Source: JAYXXU01 sp049301135 (lineage in GTDB: Bacteria; Pseudomonadota; Gammaproteobacteria; Pseudomonadales; Moraxellaceae). From it: a DNA stretch of 10,933 nt. Shown here piece after piece: positions 1-7,308 of this stretch (the stretch's first letter is position 1; the number at the start of each line of letters is the position of its first letter). The stretch lies in contig JBAQKP010000109.1 in the NCBI GenBank assembly GCA_049301135.1, forward strand, positions 1 to 10,933. Direction: 5' to 3'. The translations under genes were made by a program, and so were the position numbers. Below the pieces are notes generated by a model. It ran no database searches, was not told the origin of the DNA, and worked only from the letters and a program-made list of their open reading frames with translations.

Positions 1-3000
1 TGGCGGTACTGACCGCTGCGACGCAATCGAGTTTTGTCGATACCCGTCGGGCAGGCTTACAGGAAATTTTGCGCCAACCCTTGGCGCAATTCCAACCACT
101 GCTGGTTGCACGACTCGCTGACCCGCAAGCCGAATTACGCGCGGAAGCGCTGCAAGCCTTGGTCGATTTGGATCAAGCTGCACCGCTAGAGCAGGCACTC
201 GAACATGCATTGTCCAGTCCATTTGCTGATATCCAATTGGCCGCCGCACAGGTCTGTGCCAAACATGGCGACATGCGAGCCGCCACGGTGTTTGAACAAT
301 TTTTCGCCGCGCAACGACCAGAAACTGCTGCCGAACAAGCGCTTTGGCAGCAGCGTGTCTTGGCGGCGCTAGAAGGGGTCGCAACTTTATCGGCAACCGA
401 TTATTTTGAGCCGGTATTGGCGTGGGTTCAGCCAAACAGCGTCGATCAACGTGGTCAGCCTATTGACGCAGAGATTGTGACGCAAGCGGCTAAAACCTTG
501 CCTTGGCTGAGTCAGCCCAACCATGCCGCAGATTTGGCGGCGCTACTCACTGATGAGCGTGCGCTTGTGCGCCAGCGTGCAGCATTTGGGCTGGCATTAT
601 TAGGCGATCAGCGCGCCCTAACAGTGTTGGATGACCCAAAACAACAGGCAGGCTTCAGCAGCGTCGAACGTCGCTTGGCTTACTTGAGTCTGGGACGGAT
701 CACATCTGCGTTTGCGGTGACAGGCACACAGTCTGAGCAGACCTTGTGTATCAGCCAATGGTTGCTGATGTTTGCGCAGGATCTGTTGCAAGACCCCCGC
801 AATGCGCCACTCAGTCGGTTGGCACTTGCACAGGCGAATTTGCCCAACAGTCAGCCACTGCAATTTCAAGCGGCTGGTTTTTTAAGCGTTGCTGCTGACC
901 CAGCCCAGCGTTGGCAATATCTGCTTGATGAGCTGAATCAAGCAGTTGATTTTACGGATCAGGTGGATCGTTGGGCGTTTGGCCTGACCGATCTACAAGG
1001 GTTGCTTGCGATGCTGCTGTATGGCGAGCAACCTGCACAAGCCCGACTGTGGCAACTGGTGCAACGACTGGACGACGGCATCAGCTATCCCAAATGGTTG
1101 GCAGTCTATCGGGTGTACCAGCAGCGTTATGCGGCCGCATTGGCGCAGGCATGGCAATGGACACAACCTGCCTTACAGCAACAGCCCAGCCCAGCCCAAC
1201 AGACCGAATGGCAAATCATGGCATTTGGCAGTTATGTGGGCTTGATCCGCAACAAAGCCACCCCGCTGAATCTACGCCAGCGCGCGATGACTCGTCTGCT
1301 GCAATTGGTACAGCAGCAACCCGCGCTAAATGCAGGCGCACAATTGGTGTTGACGACGTTATTTGATCACAGCACACAAAAAATTCGTATGCAGGCATTT
1401 GATGCACTGATTGCGCTGGGCATGCCGAGCGCTGAGCTTGCCGCACTGGCTACCGAAAGCCAACATACCGACCTGCAACAACACGGCATGCAATTGCTAT
1501 TAAGCGAGCTTGAGCCTGCCCAAGCACAACAACGTTTATTCAATTTATTACAGACCGAAAATACCACGCTTGCCGAGCAAGTCTGGCAGGTGTTGCGCCA
1601 ACAGTTAGGACTGGCACAGGCCGCCGTTGCTGCACTGCAGGCCAATGTACGCCCGTTACGTCGCCAAGTTCTCCGTGAGCTGAGTGCTGACCGCAATCTA
1701 TTGGCACAACAACCCACGCTGCTGTTAAGTGCCATTGATAATGATGACCGTGAAACAGCCTGTCTGGCAGGGCAACTGTTAGTGGAGCAGCAACATCCTC
1801 AAGCGTTGGGCGTGTTACAACAGTTGTTTTTAGGCAGTAGCCGCGACACCGAACAAGCCCAACTGCTGCAATGGGCACAGCAACTCCCCCAAGATGCGGC
1901 GGCCAATTGGTTGCTCAGCTTGCTGGATCATCCACAATGCTTGGTCAAGCCAGAGTTCATTTATCAAGGGATAGGGCAAATGCGGCGCGTTGTGGTAGCG
2001 CCTGCATTGTTGGCGCAACTGTCGCTGCCGCAGGCCAAGCGCAAAGCGATTCGTGATGCAGTGCTGATGATCAGTGGCCATGATCAACCGATCCTTGATC
2101 CTGATGATCAATTGGCCGATCAGACATGGCTGACACGACAACATCCGCGCGACGATCAACTGCTGATTGACCTTTTCACCCGCCTGATCAACTTGCAAGA
2201 ATCGGCGTTGGCTGCTGGCTTGCTGCCTGCATTGACTTGGCTTAAAACCACCGCGCCTGATTCCGCATTGCTCTCGGCCAGCAGCAAAATCAATGCTGAA
2301 CAGTTGCCCAACCTGATTCGCAGCATCGGCCAACGTGCCGAAAAACGCCAAGGCAACCCACAAGCATTGCAGCAACATTTGGCACACAAACAGCCTGATA
2401 TCCAGTTTTTGGCAGCCGAAGGGCTAGCACGCGCAGGTCATGCCGAAGGATTAAGTGTCTTACTGGCGGCGATTGATTATCAGGATCGCTTGGCATTGCG
2501 GATTCGAGCGGTACAAGCACTGGGCATGTTGGCCGATCAACGGGCATTTGATCGCTTGCTGAAACTCGCCCAAGATGATGGGCACGCACTACAAGCGGCC
2601 GCGATTGAAGCGTTGGGACAATTGGGCAACGGCGAACACGCGCAAAAAATCCTGAAAATCTTGCAATCGCAACTGGCCAATACCGCCATGTATGACAGTC
2701 GTTATCTGTCGATTTTGCGCGGCCTACGCTGGCTGAATCATCTGGATGCGTGGCGTTTGATTCACCAGACCATTGAACAGCACTGCCAACAAGACGAAAG
2801 CTGTGCTGAGGCGATTCGACTGCTGCAACACGGTGACAGCCCAGCCAGTCGTGACGTGCTGTTACAGATTCTGCGGAACAGCCAAGACGAGGACAATTTA
2901 CAAGCCGCCTACCAAACCGCGCAACAACTGTGGGGCTGTGCAAACGATCAGGCTTATCCGTATGACGAGGCGTATTTGCAAGGATTTGCGCCTGACTTTG

Positions 3001-4115
3001 AGCCGTTTGACCTTGAGCAAGCTGAGCCGCTCAGCCTGAAACGCGTGGTACTGTATGCGTCCACTGCACAACTGCTACAGCTGTTGAGTGGTCAGTTGGC
3101 AAGCGACGCGGACACTCAAGCCAAGATCAGAGGACAGCTCCGCCAAGCCTTATTGCAACGGCGTGAGGTCACGGATGCGCAAATTTTGGCAACCCTACAG
3201 CAGTCCGACGCGACACTGGTCGAAATCGCCGCGCATTGGTTAGCACAAAAAACCAACCTCAATTCAACTCTGATTACGGGCTTGGCCGAACGGCTGTCGC
3301 AGAGCATGGCCGACTGGCAGCAACTCGAGCAGCAATCACATCTACCGACGGCAACGGCGCAGACACAACATGATCTGAGTGCTGAGCAAACAGCATTGCA
3401 AGCCTTGCTGTGGAGCCTTGTTGTACATCGGCAGTCACACCCAGCGGTTGCCTTGCTGCTCGGCCAGACCGATTCAGCGACACAGGGACTTTGGTCAAAA
3501 TGGCGCACGCAGATCCAGCAGTTATTTGCCACCACACCGACACTGGATATCCGTGCGCTGATGTCGCAAAAGATTTATGCGCCTTTCCAACAGACCCTGT
3601 TGATGGGCATGTTGACACAACGGGCGGATCATTCAACGGGTAGCTTGCCTGAACCTTGGCTGGACTGGGTCAGTCACTTTGCCCAGCAACAAGTCGCTGA
3701 ATTACGTGAGCTGGCACAATCCGTGTTGCAGCAGCACCAGCCACAGCATCAATCACAGCAGCAAAGCGATCTGGCGCAATTGGATTTGCAACAGCCTGAA
3801 CACCGCTTGCATGCCATGCAGCAGCTTGAGCAACAAGCACGCGTGTTACCACAGTTGATTGCGGTACAGGACGTGTCGACCTTGCAGCAGATTGCCCAAG
3901 ATGTGCAACTGGCCGATCACGTACGGCTGGGGGCAATTGAAGGTCTCGCCAAAATACCCACCACCGCAGCGCAACAGGCGCTGCAACAGCTCAGTCGTGG
4001 CCTTGCGCCAGCAGATGAAGACCTGCAAAGCGCCGCCTATCGCGCCTTGCGCCGGTTGGGACGTTGGATGGATAAACAAAAAACTAAATCATCGACCACA
4101 GGAGCATCGGTATGA
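1..4115 (+). CDS. ARM/HEAT-repeat protein of a type XIII retron-like operon (5' end outside window)
   Basis: The reading frame is open from base 3, so the true start lies upstream; the TTG at 69 is an internal leucine codon. At least 1370 residues are visible. The protein is a nearly continuous series of helical hairpins with the HEAT/ARM pattern: alternating Leu/Ala helices, a short Asp/Pro turn, then an Arg/Ala helix. Clear repeats are encoded near 100-180, 540-620, 1360-1440, 2390-2640 and 3910-4060. Two stretches break the solenoid: an acidic, aromatic segment near 2940-3030 and a Gln/His low-complexity linker near 3727-3837. Glutamine is conspicuously abundant throughout. No nuclease, ATPase or membrane motif was found, so it is probably a cytoplasmic scaffold or effector-holding platform. 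The stop overlaps the start of the SWIM gene, which implies translational coupling. Large ARM proteins in this gene order are a listed component of type XIII retrons; the specific role is inference. Confidence 0.
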   Translation, partial: AVLTAATQSSFVDTRRAGLQEILRQPLAQFQPLLVARLADPQAELRAEALQALVDLDQAAPLEQALEHALSSPFADIQLAAAQVCAKHGDMRAATVFEQFFAAQRPETAAEQALWQQRVLAALEGVATLSATDYFEPVLAWVQPNSVDQRGQPIDAEIVTQAAKTLPWLSQPNHAADLAALLTDERALVRQRAAFGLALLGDQRALTVLDDPKQQAGFSSVERRLAYLSLGRITSAFAVTGTQSEQTLCISQWLLMFAQDLLQDPRNAPLSRLALAQANLPNSQPLQFQAAGFLSVAADPAQRWQYLLDELNQAVDFTDQVDRWAFGLTDLQGLLAMLLYGEQPAQARLWQLVQRLDDGISYPKWLAVYRVYQQRYAAALAQAWQWTQPALQQQPSPAQQTEWQIMAFGSYVGLIRNKATPLNLRQRAMTRLLQLVQQQPALNAGAQLVLTTLFDHSTQKIRMQAFDALIALGMPSAELAALATESQHTDLQQHGMQLLLSELEPAQAQQRLFNLLQTENTTLAEQVWQVLRQQLGLAQAAVAALQANVRPLRRQVLRELSADRNLLAQQPTLLLSAIDNDDRETACLAGQLLVEQQHPQALGVLQQLFLGSSRDTEQAQLLQWAQQLPQDAAANWLLSLLDHPQCLVKPEFIYQGIGQMRRVVVAPALLAQLSLPQAKRKAIRDAVLMISGHDQPILDPDDQLADQTWLTRQHPRDDQLLIDLFTRLINLQESALAAGLLPALTWLKTTAPDSALLSASSKINAEQLPNLIRSIGQRAEKRQGNPQALQQHLAHKQPDIQFLAAEGLARAGHAEGLSVLLAAIDYQDRLALRIRAVQALGMLADQRAFDRLLKLAQDDGHALQAAAIEALGQLGNGEHAQKILKILQSQLANTAMYDSRYLSILRGLRWLNHLDAWRLIHQTIEQHCQQDESCAEAIRLLQHGDSPASRDVLLQILRNSQDEDNLQAAYQTAQQLWGCANDQAYPYDEAYLQGFAPDFEPFDLEQAEPLSLKRVVLYASTAQLLQLLSGQLASDADTQAKIRGQLRQALLQRREVTDAQILATLQQSDATLVEIAAHWLAQKTNLNSTLITGLAERLSQSMADWQQLEQQSHLPTATAQTQHDLSAEQTALQALLWSLVVHRQSHPAVALLLGQTDSATQGLWSKWRTQIQQLFATTPTLDIRALMSQKIYAPFQQTLLMGMLTQRADHSTGSLPEPWLDWVSHFAQQQVAELRELAQSVLQQHQPQHQSQQQSDLAQLDLQQPEHRLHAMQQLEQQARVLPQLIAVQDVSTLQQIAQDVQLADHVRLGAIEGLAKIPTTAAQQALQQLSRGLAPADEDLQSAAYRALRRLGRWMDKQKTKSSTTGASV
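4099..4115 (+). promoter_or_regulatory. Ribosome binding site and ATGA stop-start overlap
   Basis: CAGGAG lies 7 bases before the ATG at 4112. That ATG overlaps the TGA stop of the ARM gene (4113-4115) in the form ATGA. This fixes the start of the SWIM gene and suggests that ribosomes finishing the ARM gene re-initiate on it, keeping the two products in a fixed ratio. Confidence 0.8.
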
Positions 4116-5965
4116 GCCTGCCTGATTCCAATGGCCTTGCCATGCACCTCAACTACCAACAGCCCAGCCACTGTCATCAAGGCCATGTGCAATTGCACAG
4201 CCAACTGAATCGTACCGATGTGCAATTTTCGGCTAAGATTCTGCACCCGCTGCAGTTTCGCGATGCGATGGCCGCGTTGTTTGGCGTGGTCAGCAGTGAC
4301 TATCGCTATGTGCCCAAAGATCGCTCTGCTTACGCTGCCTACTTACAGATGCGGCGTGGCAATCAAAATCAAGGGCTATTTGCGGCACAGCGCGCCTATT
4401 TTGATTGGTTGTACCAAAACGACCCACTGGCCTATTGCATCCTTGATCCGATTATCAGCGTGTATGCAGATCGGGTGATGTTTGAGGTGTTTAGCCGTGA
4501 CGAAGGCTGCTATGCCACTTTAAGCTGTAAGCCGTCGCTGTTTGCTACACCAGACCCCGCCCATACTCAATATGGCACCACGCATATTGATTTTAGTGAA
4601 GCACTCGCGTCTGGTATCGAGCAGATGCGCAGCTTTCGGCAGGCTTCGTTACAGATCGGTCAACACGCCAGTGCGATTGCGGTGCAGACCGCTGAAGCAC
4701 AGCCTGATCAGCACATCATCGAAAAAAAGATCAACGTGCCAACCTCCTGGCTGCGTGGTCTACTGCAAGTGCAATCCGCCGCACAACTCAGCCAAGATCA
4801 ATTGCAACTCTGCCCAATCGACTTGTATAACGCCCTGTTTCATTTACGCATGCATGCCGACCAAAAAGGCAAAAGGCGCGGTCTATTGTTGGAGCTGATA
4901 CCAAATCAACCACCCAGCTTAATTTTAGAGCCATCAGGCACGGTGATCAGCAGCCCAGATGCCCCCGTGTACCAAGGCAAACAGGCCAAACTGATACGCC
5001 TATGGGGACGGCGACGTTTGGCCTTGTTACAGCGTATGTTGCCGTATGCGCAGCAAGTGACGGTACGACTGTTGGGCAACGGCATGCCGAGCTATTGGAC
5101 GATTGAAGCAGAGCATTTTAGCTTTACGTTGGCCATCACTGGATTTAGTGCCGCCAATTGGTCACAAGCGCTGAATTTTGATTTGCTGATGCCAAGGCAA
5201 CGAGAACACGATGCCAAACCGATCCAGCAAGTGGTGCAATATCTACAACAGCATGGCGCGGCTAACATCGAGCAATTGCACCGCGCCTTGTCCGAGTCAC
5301 TCAACCTGACTGATTGTCGTGCCGCCGTCCAGCATGCGTGCCAACAGGGCTTGGTGATGTTTGATCTGGCACAACAACTGTATCGCTATCGGCCACTGAC
5401 TGAGCGGCCGCTCGACATGGCGCATTTTCGCTATCGACATCCCGCCGAACAACAGGCCTATGATTTGCTCAGCCGACGCAAGGCGATCAGCAACCTACAA
5501 GTACGAGTGATCCCACGCGATGGCGTTGAGTTGTCGTGTGAAGTGAGTGTCAGCGAAGATCAACGCAGCTACAGCAGCAAGCTCAAGCTGAATGAAGAAG
5601 GCATGGTCAGCAAGGCCGAATGCAGTTGTCATGCCTTCTTGCAGCATGGCTTAAGCCAAGGACCATGCAGTCATTTGGTGGCGTTACGCATGGCCTATGC
5701 TGCGCAACAAGCGCAGCTTGATCCGCAACAGGTGACCCAAGAAACTCGCTTATTTACCCGCCGCCGCGCCCAGCAGGTTGAGCAAATTCAACTGACCCTG
5801 AACCAAAAACGGCTGTGGCTACAGACCGATGCCGGCAAATCCTCCAGCGCAGTACCCAAGCGGCAGCAATTGGCGTTTAACCATGTCGATGCCGCACGGC
5901 AAGCGTATCTTGACAAAATCAGCCAACTGCAACGCACTGGCTTTATTGAAAATACTGTCAGTTAA
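4112..5965 (+). CDS. Winged-helix/SWIM zinc-finger protein of a type XIII retron-like operon
   Basis: A 617-residue soluble protein. Residues about 105-185 contain a conserved-looking block (ADRVMFEVFSRDE and a following helical stretch) that I cannot assign to a named fold. Residues about 365-430 form a predicted winged helix: two helices with a QLHRAL-type turn, a third helix, then a short wing ending in LYRYRPL. Residues 504-521 form a SWIM zinc finger with the spacing CxC-x12-CxH (C504, C506, C519, H521), followed by a helix. SWIM fingers are known to bind DNA or to mediate protein contacts. The pairing of winged helix and SWIM is the accessory protein recorded for type XIII retrons. It probably binds msDNA or target nucleic acid, but no catalytic motif is visible, so an enzymatic role cannot be claimed. 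It is coupled to the ARM gene upstream and separated from the RT gene by 17 bases. Confidence 0.87.
   Translation: MSLPDSNGLAMHLNYQQPSHCHQGHVQLHSQLNRTDVQFSAKILHPLQFRDAMAALFGVVSSDYRYVPKDRSAYAAYLQMRRGNQNQGLFAAQRAYFDWLYQNDPLAYCILDPIISVYADRVMFEVFSRDEGCYATLSCKPSLFATPDPAHTQYGTTHIDFSEALASGIEQMRSFRQASLQIGQHASAIAVQTAEAQPDQHIIEKKINVPTSWLRGLLQVQSAAQLSQDQLQLCPIDLYNALFHLRMHADQKGKRRGLLLELIPNQPPSLILEPSGTVISSPDAPVYQGKQAKLIRLWGRRRLALLQRMLPYAQQVTVRLLGNGMPSYWTIEAEHFSFTLAITGFSAANWSQALNFDLLMPRQREHDAKPIQQVVQYLQQHGAANIEQLHRALSESLNLTDCRAAVQHACQQGLVMFDLAQQLYRYRPLTERPLDMAHFRYRHPAEQQAYDLLSRRKAISNLQVRVIPRDGVELSCEVSVSEDQRSYSSKLKLNEEGMVSKAECSCHAFLQHGLSQGPCSHLVALRMAYAAQQAQLDPQQVTQETRLFTRRRAQQVEQIQLTLNQKRLWLQTDAGKSSSAVPKRQQLAFNHVDAARQAYLDKISQLQRTGFIENTVS
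5921..5949 (+). other. Hairpin with T-rich tail inside the end of the SWIM gene
   Basis: AGCCA (5921-5925) pairs with TGGCT (5938-5942), and an inner TGC (5928-5930) pairs with GCA (5934-5936) around an AAC loop. A TTATTG tail follows. It lies about 40 bases before the RT start. It may modulate read-through into the RT gene or simply be a chance structure in coding sequence. Confidence 0.25.
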
Positions 5966-5970
5966 GGCAC

Positions 5971-5974
5971 AGGA
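5971..5974 (+). promoter_or_regulatory. Ribosome binding site of the RT gene
   Basis: AGGA lies 8 bases before the ATG at 5983, in the 17-base gap after the SWIM stop. It supports this start over any internal one and shows that the RT is translated from the operon message without a separate leader of its own. Confidence 0.7.
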
Positions 5975-5982
5975 TATTCCAA

Positions 5983-7266
5983 ATGACAACAGATCTATTC
6001 ACCCTGTGGCAAGAGATTGAAAAAGCAGGCGGGCGCAACCGTTATATTCTTCAGCAACTGGAGAGCAAAGGCTTTTTGGTGGCACGCAAACCCACCGACA
6101 GCATGAGCAGTAGCGAGCTTGAACGCTATAAAAAGCAGCTCAAAACCGAAGCCATTCAGCGGCGTGAACTGGCCAAACTCACATGGCAAGCCTACCAAAG
6201 CAGCCATATTGTACATCTCGGCCAAGGCATTTACTGGTCGGATGACAGCAGCGAAGACAAATGGGATGTGCTGGATGCCGAAAAACGGCTGGTCGATAAT
6301 CAACTGCCGATCCTGCGCAAGGTACCAGAGCTGGCGACTGCCTTGGGGCTGAGTGTCGCCCAACTGCGCGGGCTGTGCTACCAACGCGAGGTTGCCACAC
6401 AAACCCACTATCACCGCTTTGAAATCCCCAAACGCACCGGCGGCATGCGCGCCATCTGGGCACCCCGACCTACATTAAAAAAATCGCAGCATTGGATTTT
6501 GCGTAATATGCTGGATCAAATGCTGGTACATGGCGCGGCGCATGGGTTTTTGGCGGGTCGTTCGATTGCCACCAACGCCGCCCAACACCCCGACAGTCAA
6601 TTGTTGGTCAAGGTCGATATTAAAGATTTTTTTCCGTCGATTAGCTGGAAGCGGGTCAAAGGAATCTTTCGGCAAGCGGGCTATCGGGAGCAAATCGCTA
6701 CCCTACTGGCCTTGTTGTGTACCGAATCGCCGCGTGAGATGCTACAGCATGACGGCAAGACCGTGTATGTGGCGCTGGCCGAGCGCTGCTTGCCGCAAGG
6801 TGCGCCGACCAGCCCTGCACTGACCAATATTTTATGCTTGCGCTTGGATCGTCGCTTGACAGGGATCGCCAATAAAATGGGCTGGCGTTACAGCCGTTAT
6901 GCGGATGATTTGACCTTTAGCTTCCCACGACAGTCGGCACAAACGCCCAATATCAGTCAGTTACTCGGCTCATTACAGCGAGTTCTGAAATCTGAAGGGT
7001 TACAGCTTCACCCTGACAAGACCCATATCGTGCGCCCGAGTGCCCGACTGGAGGTCACGGGCTTGGTGGTGAATGGCACACAGCCACCGCGTGTCGCTCG
7101 CCAAAAAAAACGTGAATTGCGTGCCGCGATTCATAACTTAAAGCACGGCAAACCGCTCCGCGAAGGCGAGACCCTGCCACGCCTACAAGGCTATGCCGCC
7201 TATATCGCGATGACTGAGCCAGCGTTAGGCAAGCAGCTGTTACAAGAACTGCGCACGTTTGGTTAA
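5983..7266 (+). CDS. Retron reverse transcriptase (type XIII-like, N-terminally extended)
   Basis: A 427-residue reverse transcriptase that would copy part of a structured retron RNA into msDNA. The polymerase core starts near residue 108. Visible motifs are IPKRTGG (148-154, RT1/2 region), the retron X-region signature NAAQH (198-202), motif A VDIKDFF with D212, motif B PQGAPTSPALTN (271-282), motif C YADD (306-309, catalytic D308 and D309), a motif D region near 335-349, and the retron Y-region signature VTG (358-360). All three catalytic aspartates are present. Many retron RTs are near 320 residues; the extra length is an N-terminal extension of about 105 residues that is rich in charged helices. 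Long retron RTs of this shape are known from myxobacteria. A Lys/Arg-rich C-terminal thumb (about 366-425) is suited to RNA-hairpin recognition. It is the last gene of the ARM-SWIM-RT operon. Group II intron and DGR origins are less likely, as no maturase domain, intron RNA or template/variable repeat is seen. Confidence 0.95.
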   Translation: MTTDLFTLWQEIEKAGGRNRYILQQLESKGFLVARKPTDSMSSSELERYKKQLKTEAIQRRELAKLTWQAYQSSHIVHLGQGIYWSDDSSEDKWDVLDAEKRLVDNQLPILRKVPELATALGLSVAQLRGLCYQREVATQTHYHRFEIPKRTGGMRAIWAPRPTLKKSQHWILRNMLDQMLVHGAAHGFLAGRSIATNAAQHPDSQLLVKVDIKDFFPSISWKRVKGIFRQAGYREQIATLLALLCTESPREMLQHDGKTVYVALAERCLPQGAPTSPALTNILCLRLDRRLTGIANKMGWRYSRYADDLTFSFPRQSAQTPNISQLLGSLQRVLKSEGLQLHPDKTHIVRPSARLEVTGLVVNGTQPPRVARQKKRELRAAIHNLKHGKPLREGETLPRLQGYAAYIAMTEPALGKQLLQELRTFG

Positions 7267-7286
7267 CGATGATGTGTAGCGTGAAA

Positions 7287-7308
7287 GGCGATTGCAGACG
7301 CAGTCGCC
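7287..7308. terminator. Possible terminator hairpin between converging RT and yhiN genes
   Basis: GGCGATTGC (7287-7295) and GCAGTCGCC (7300-7308) form a 9-bp stem with one G-U wobble and an AGAC loop. It fills most of the 42 bases between the RT stop (7266) and the yhiN stop (7309-7311). On the plus strand no T-run follows. On the minus strand only TTT follows. It could be a weak bidirectional terminator or a 3'-end stabiliser. Confidence 0.4.

Noticed and set aside
69..71. TTG as the start of the ARM protein
   Set aside because: The same frame is open back to base 3 with repeat-like sequence, so this is an internal leucine codon in a gene cut by the window.
2290..2943. Minus-strand frame of 217 codons opposite the ARM gene
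   Set aside because: Composition and lack of any domain mark it as a shadow of the Gln/Leu-rich coding strand.
7103..7110. A8 run in the RT gene as a frameshift or slippage site
   Set aside because: The frame remains intact and the C-terminal VTG and thumb regions are in frame on both sides; a Lys-Lys pair explains the run.
5983..7266. Group II intron or diversity-generating retroelement RT
   Set aside because: There is no maturase or endonuclease domain and no template/variable repeat pair was noticed, while the retron NAxxH and VTG signatures are present.
7267..7308. Retron msr-msd located after the RT gene
   Set aside because: Only 42 bases are available with a single short hairpin, too small for an msr-msd with flanking a1/a2 repeats.
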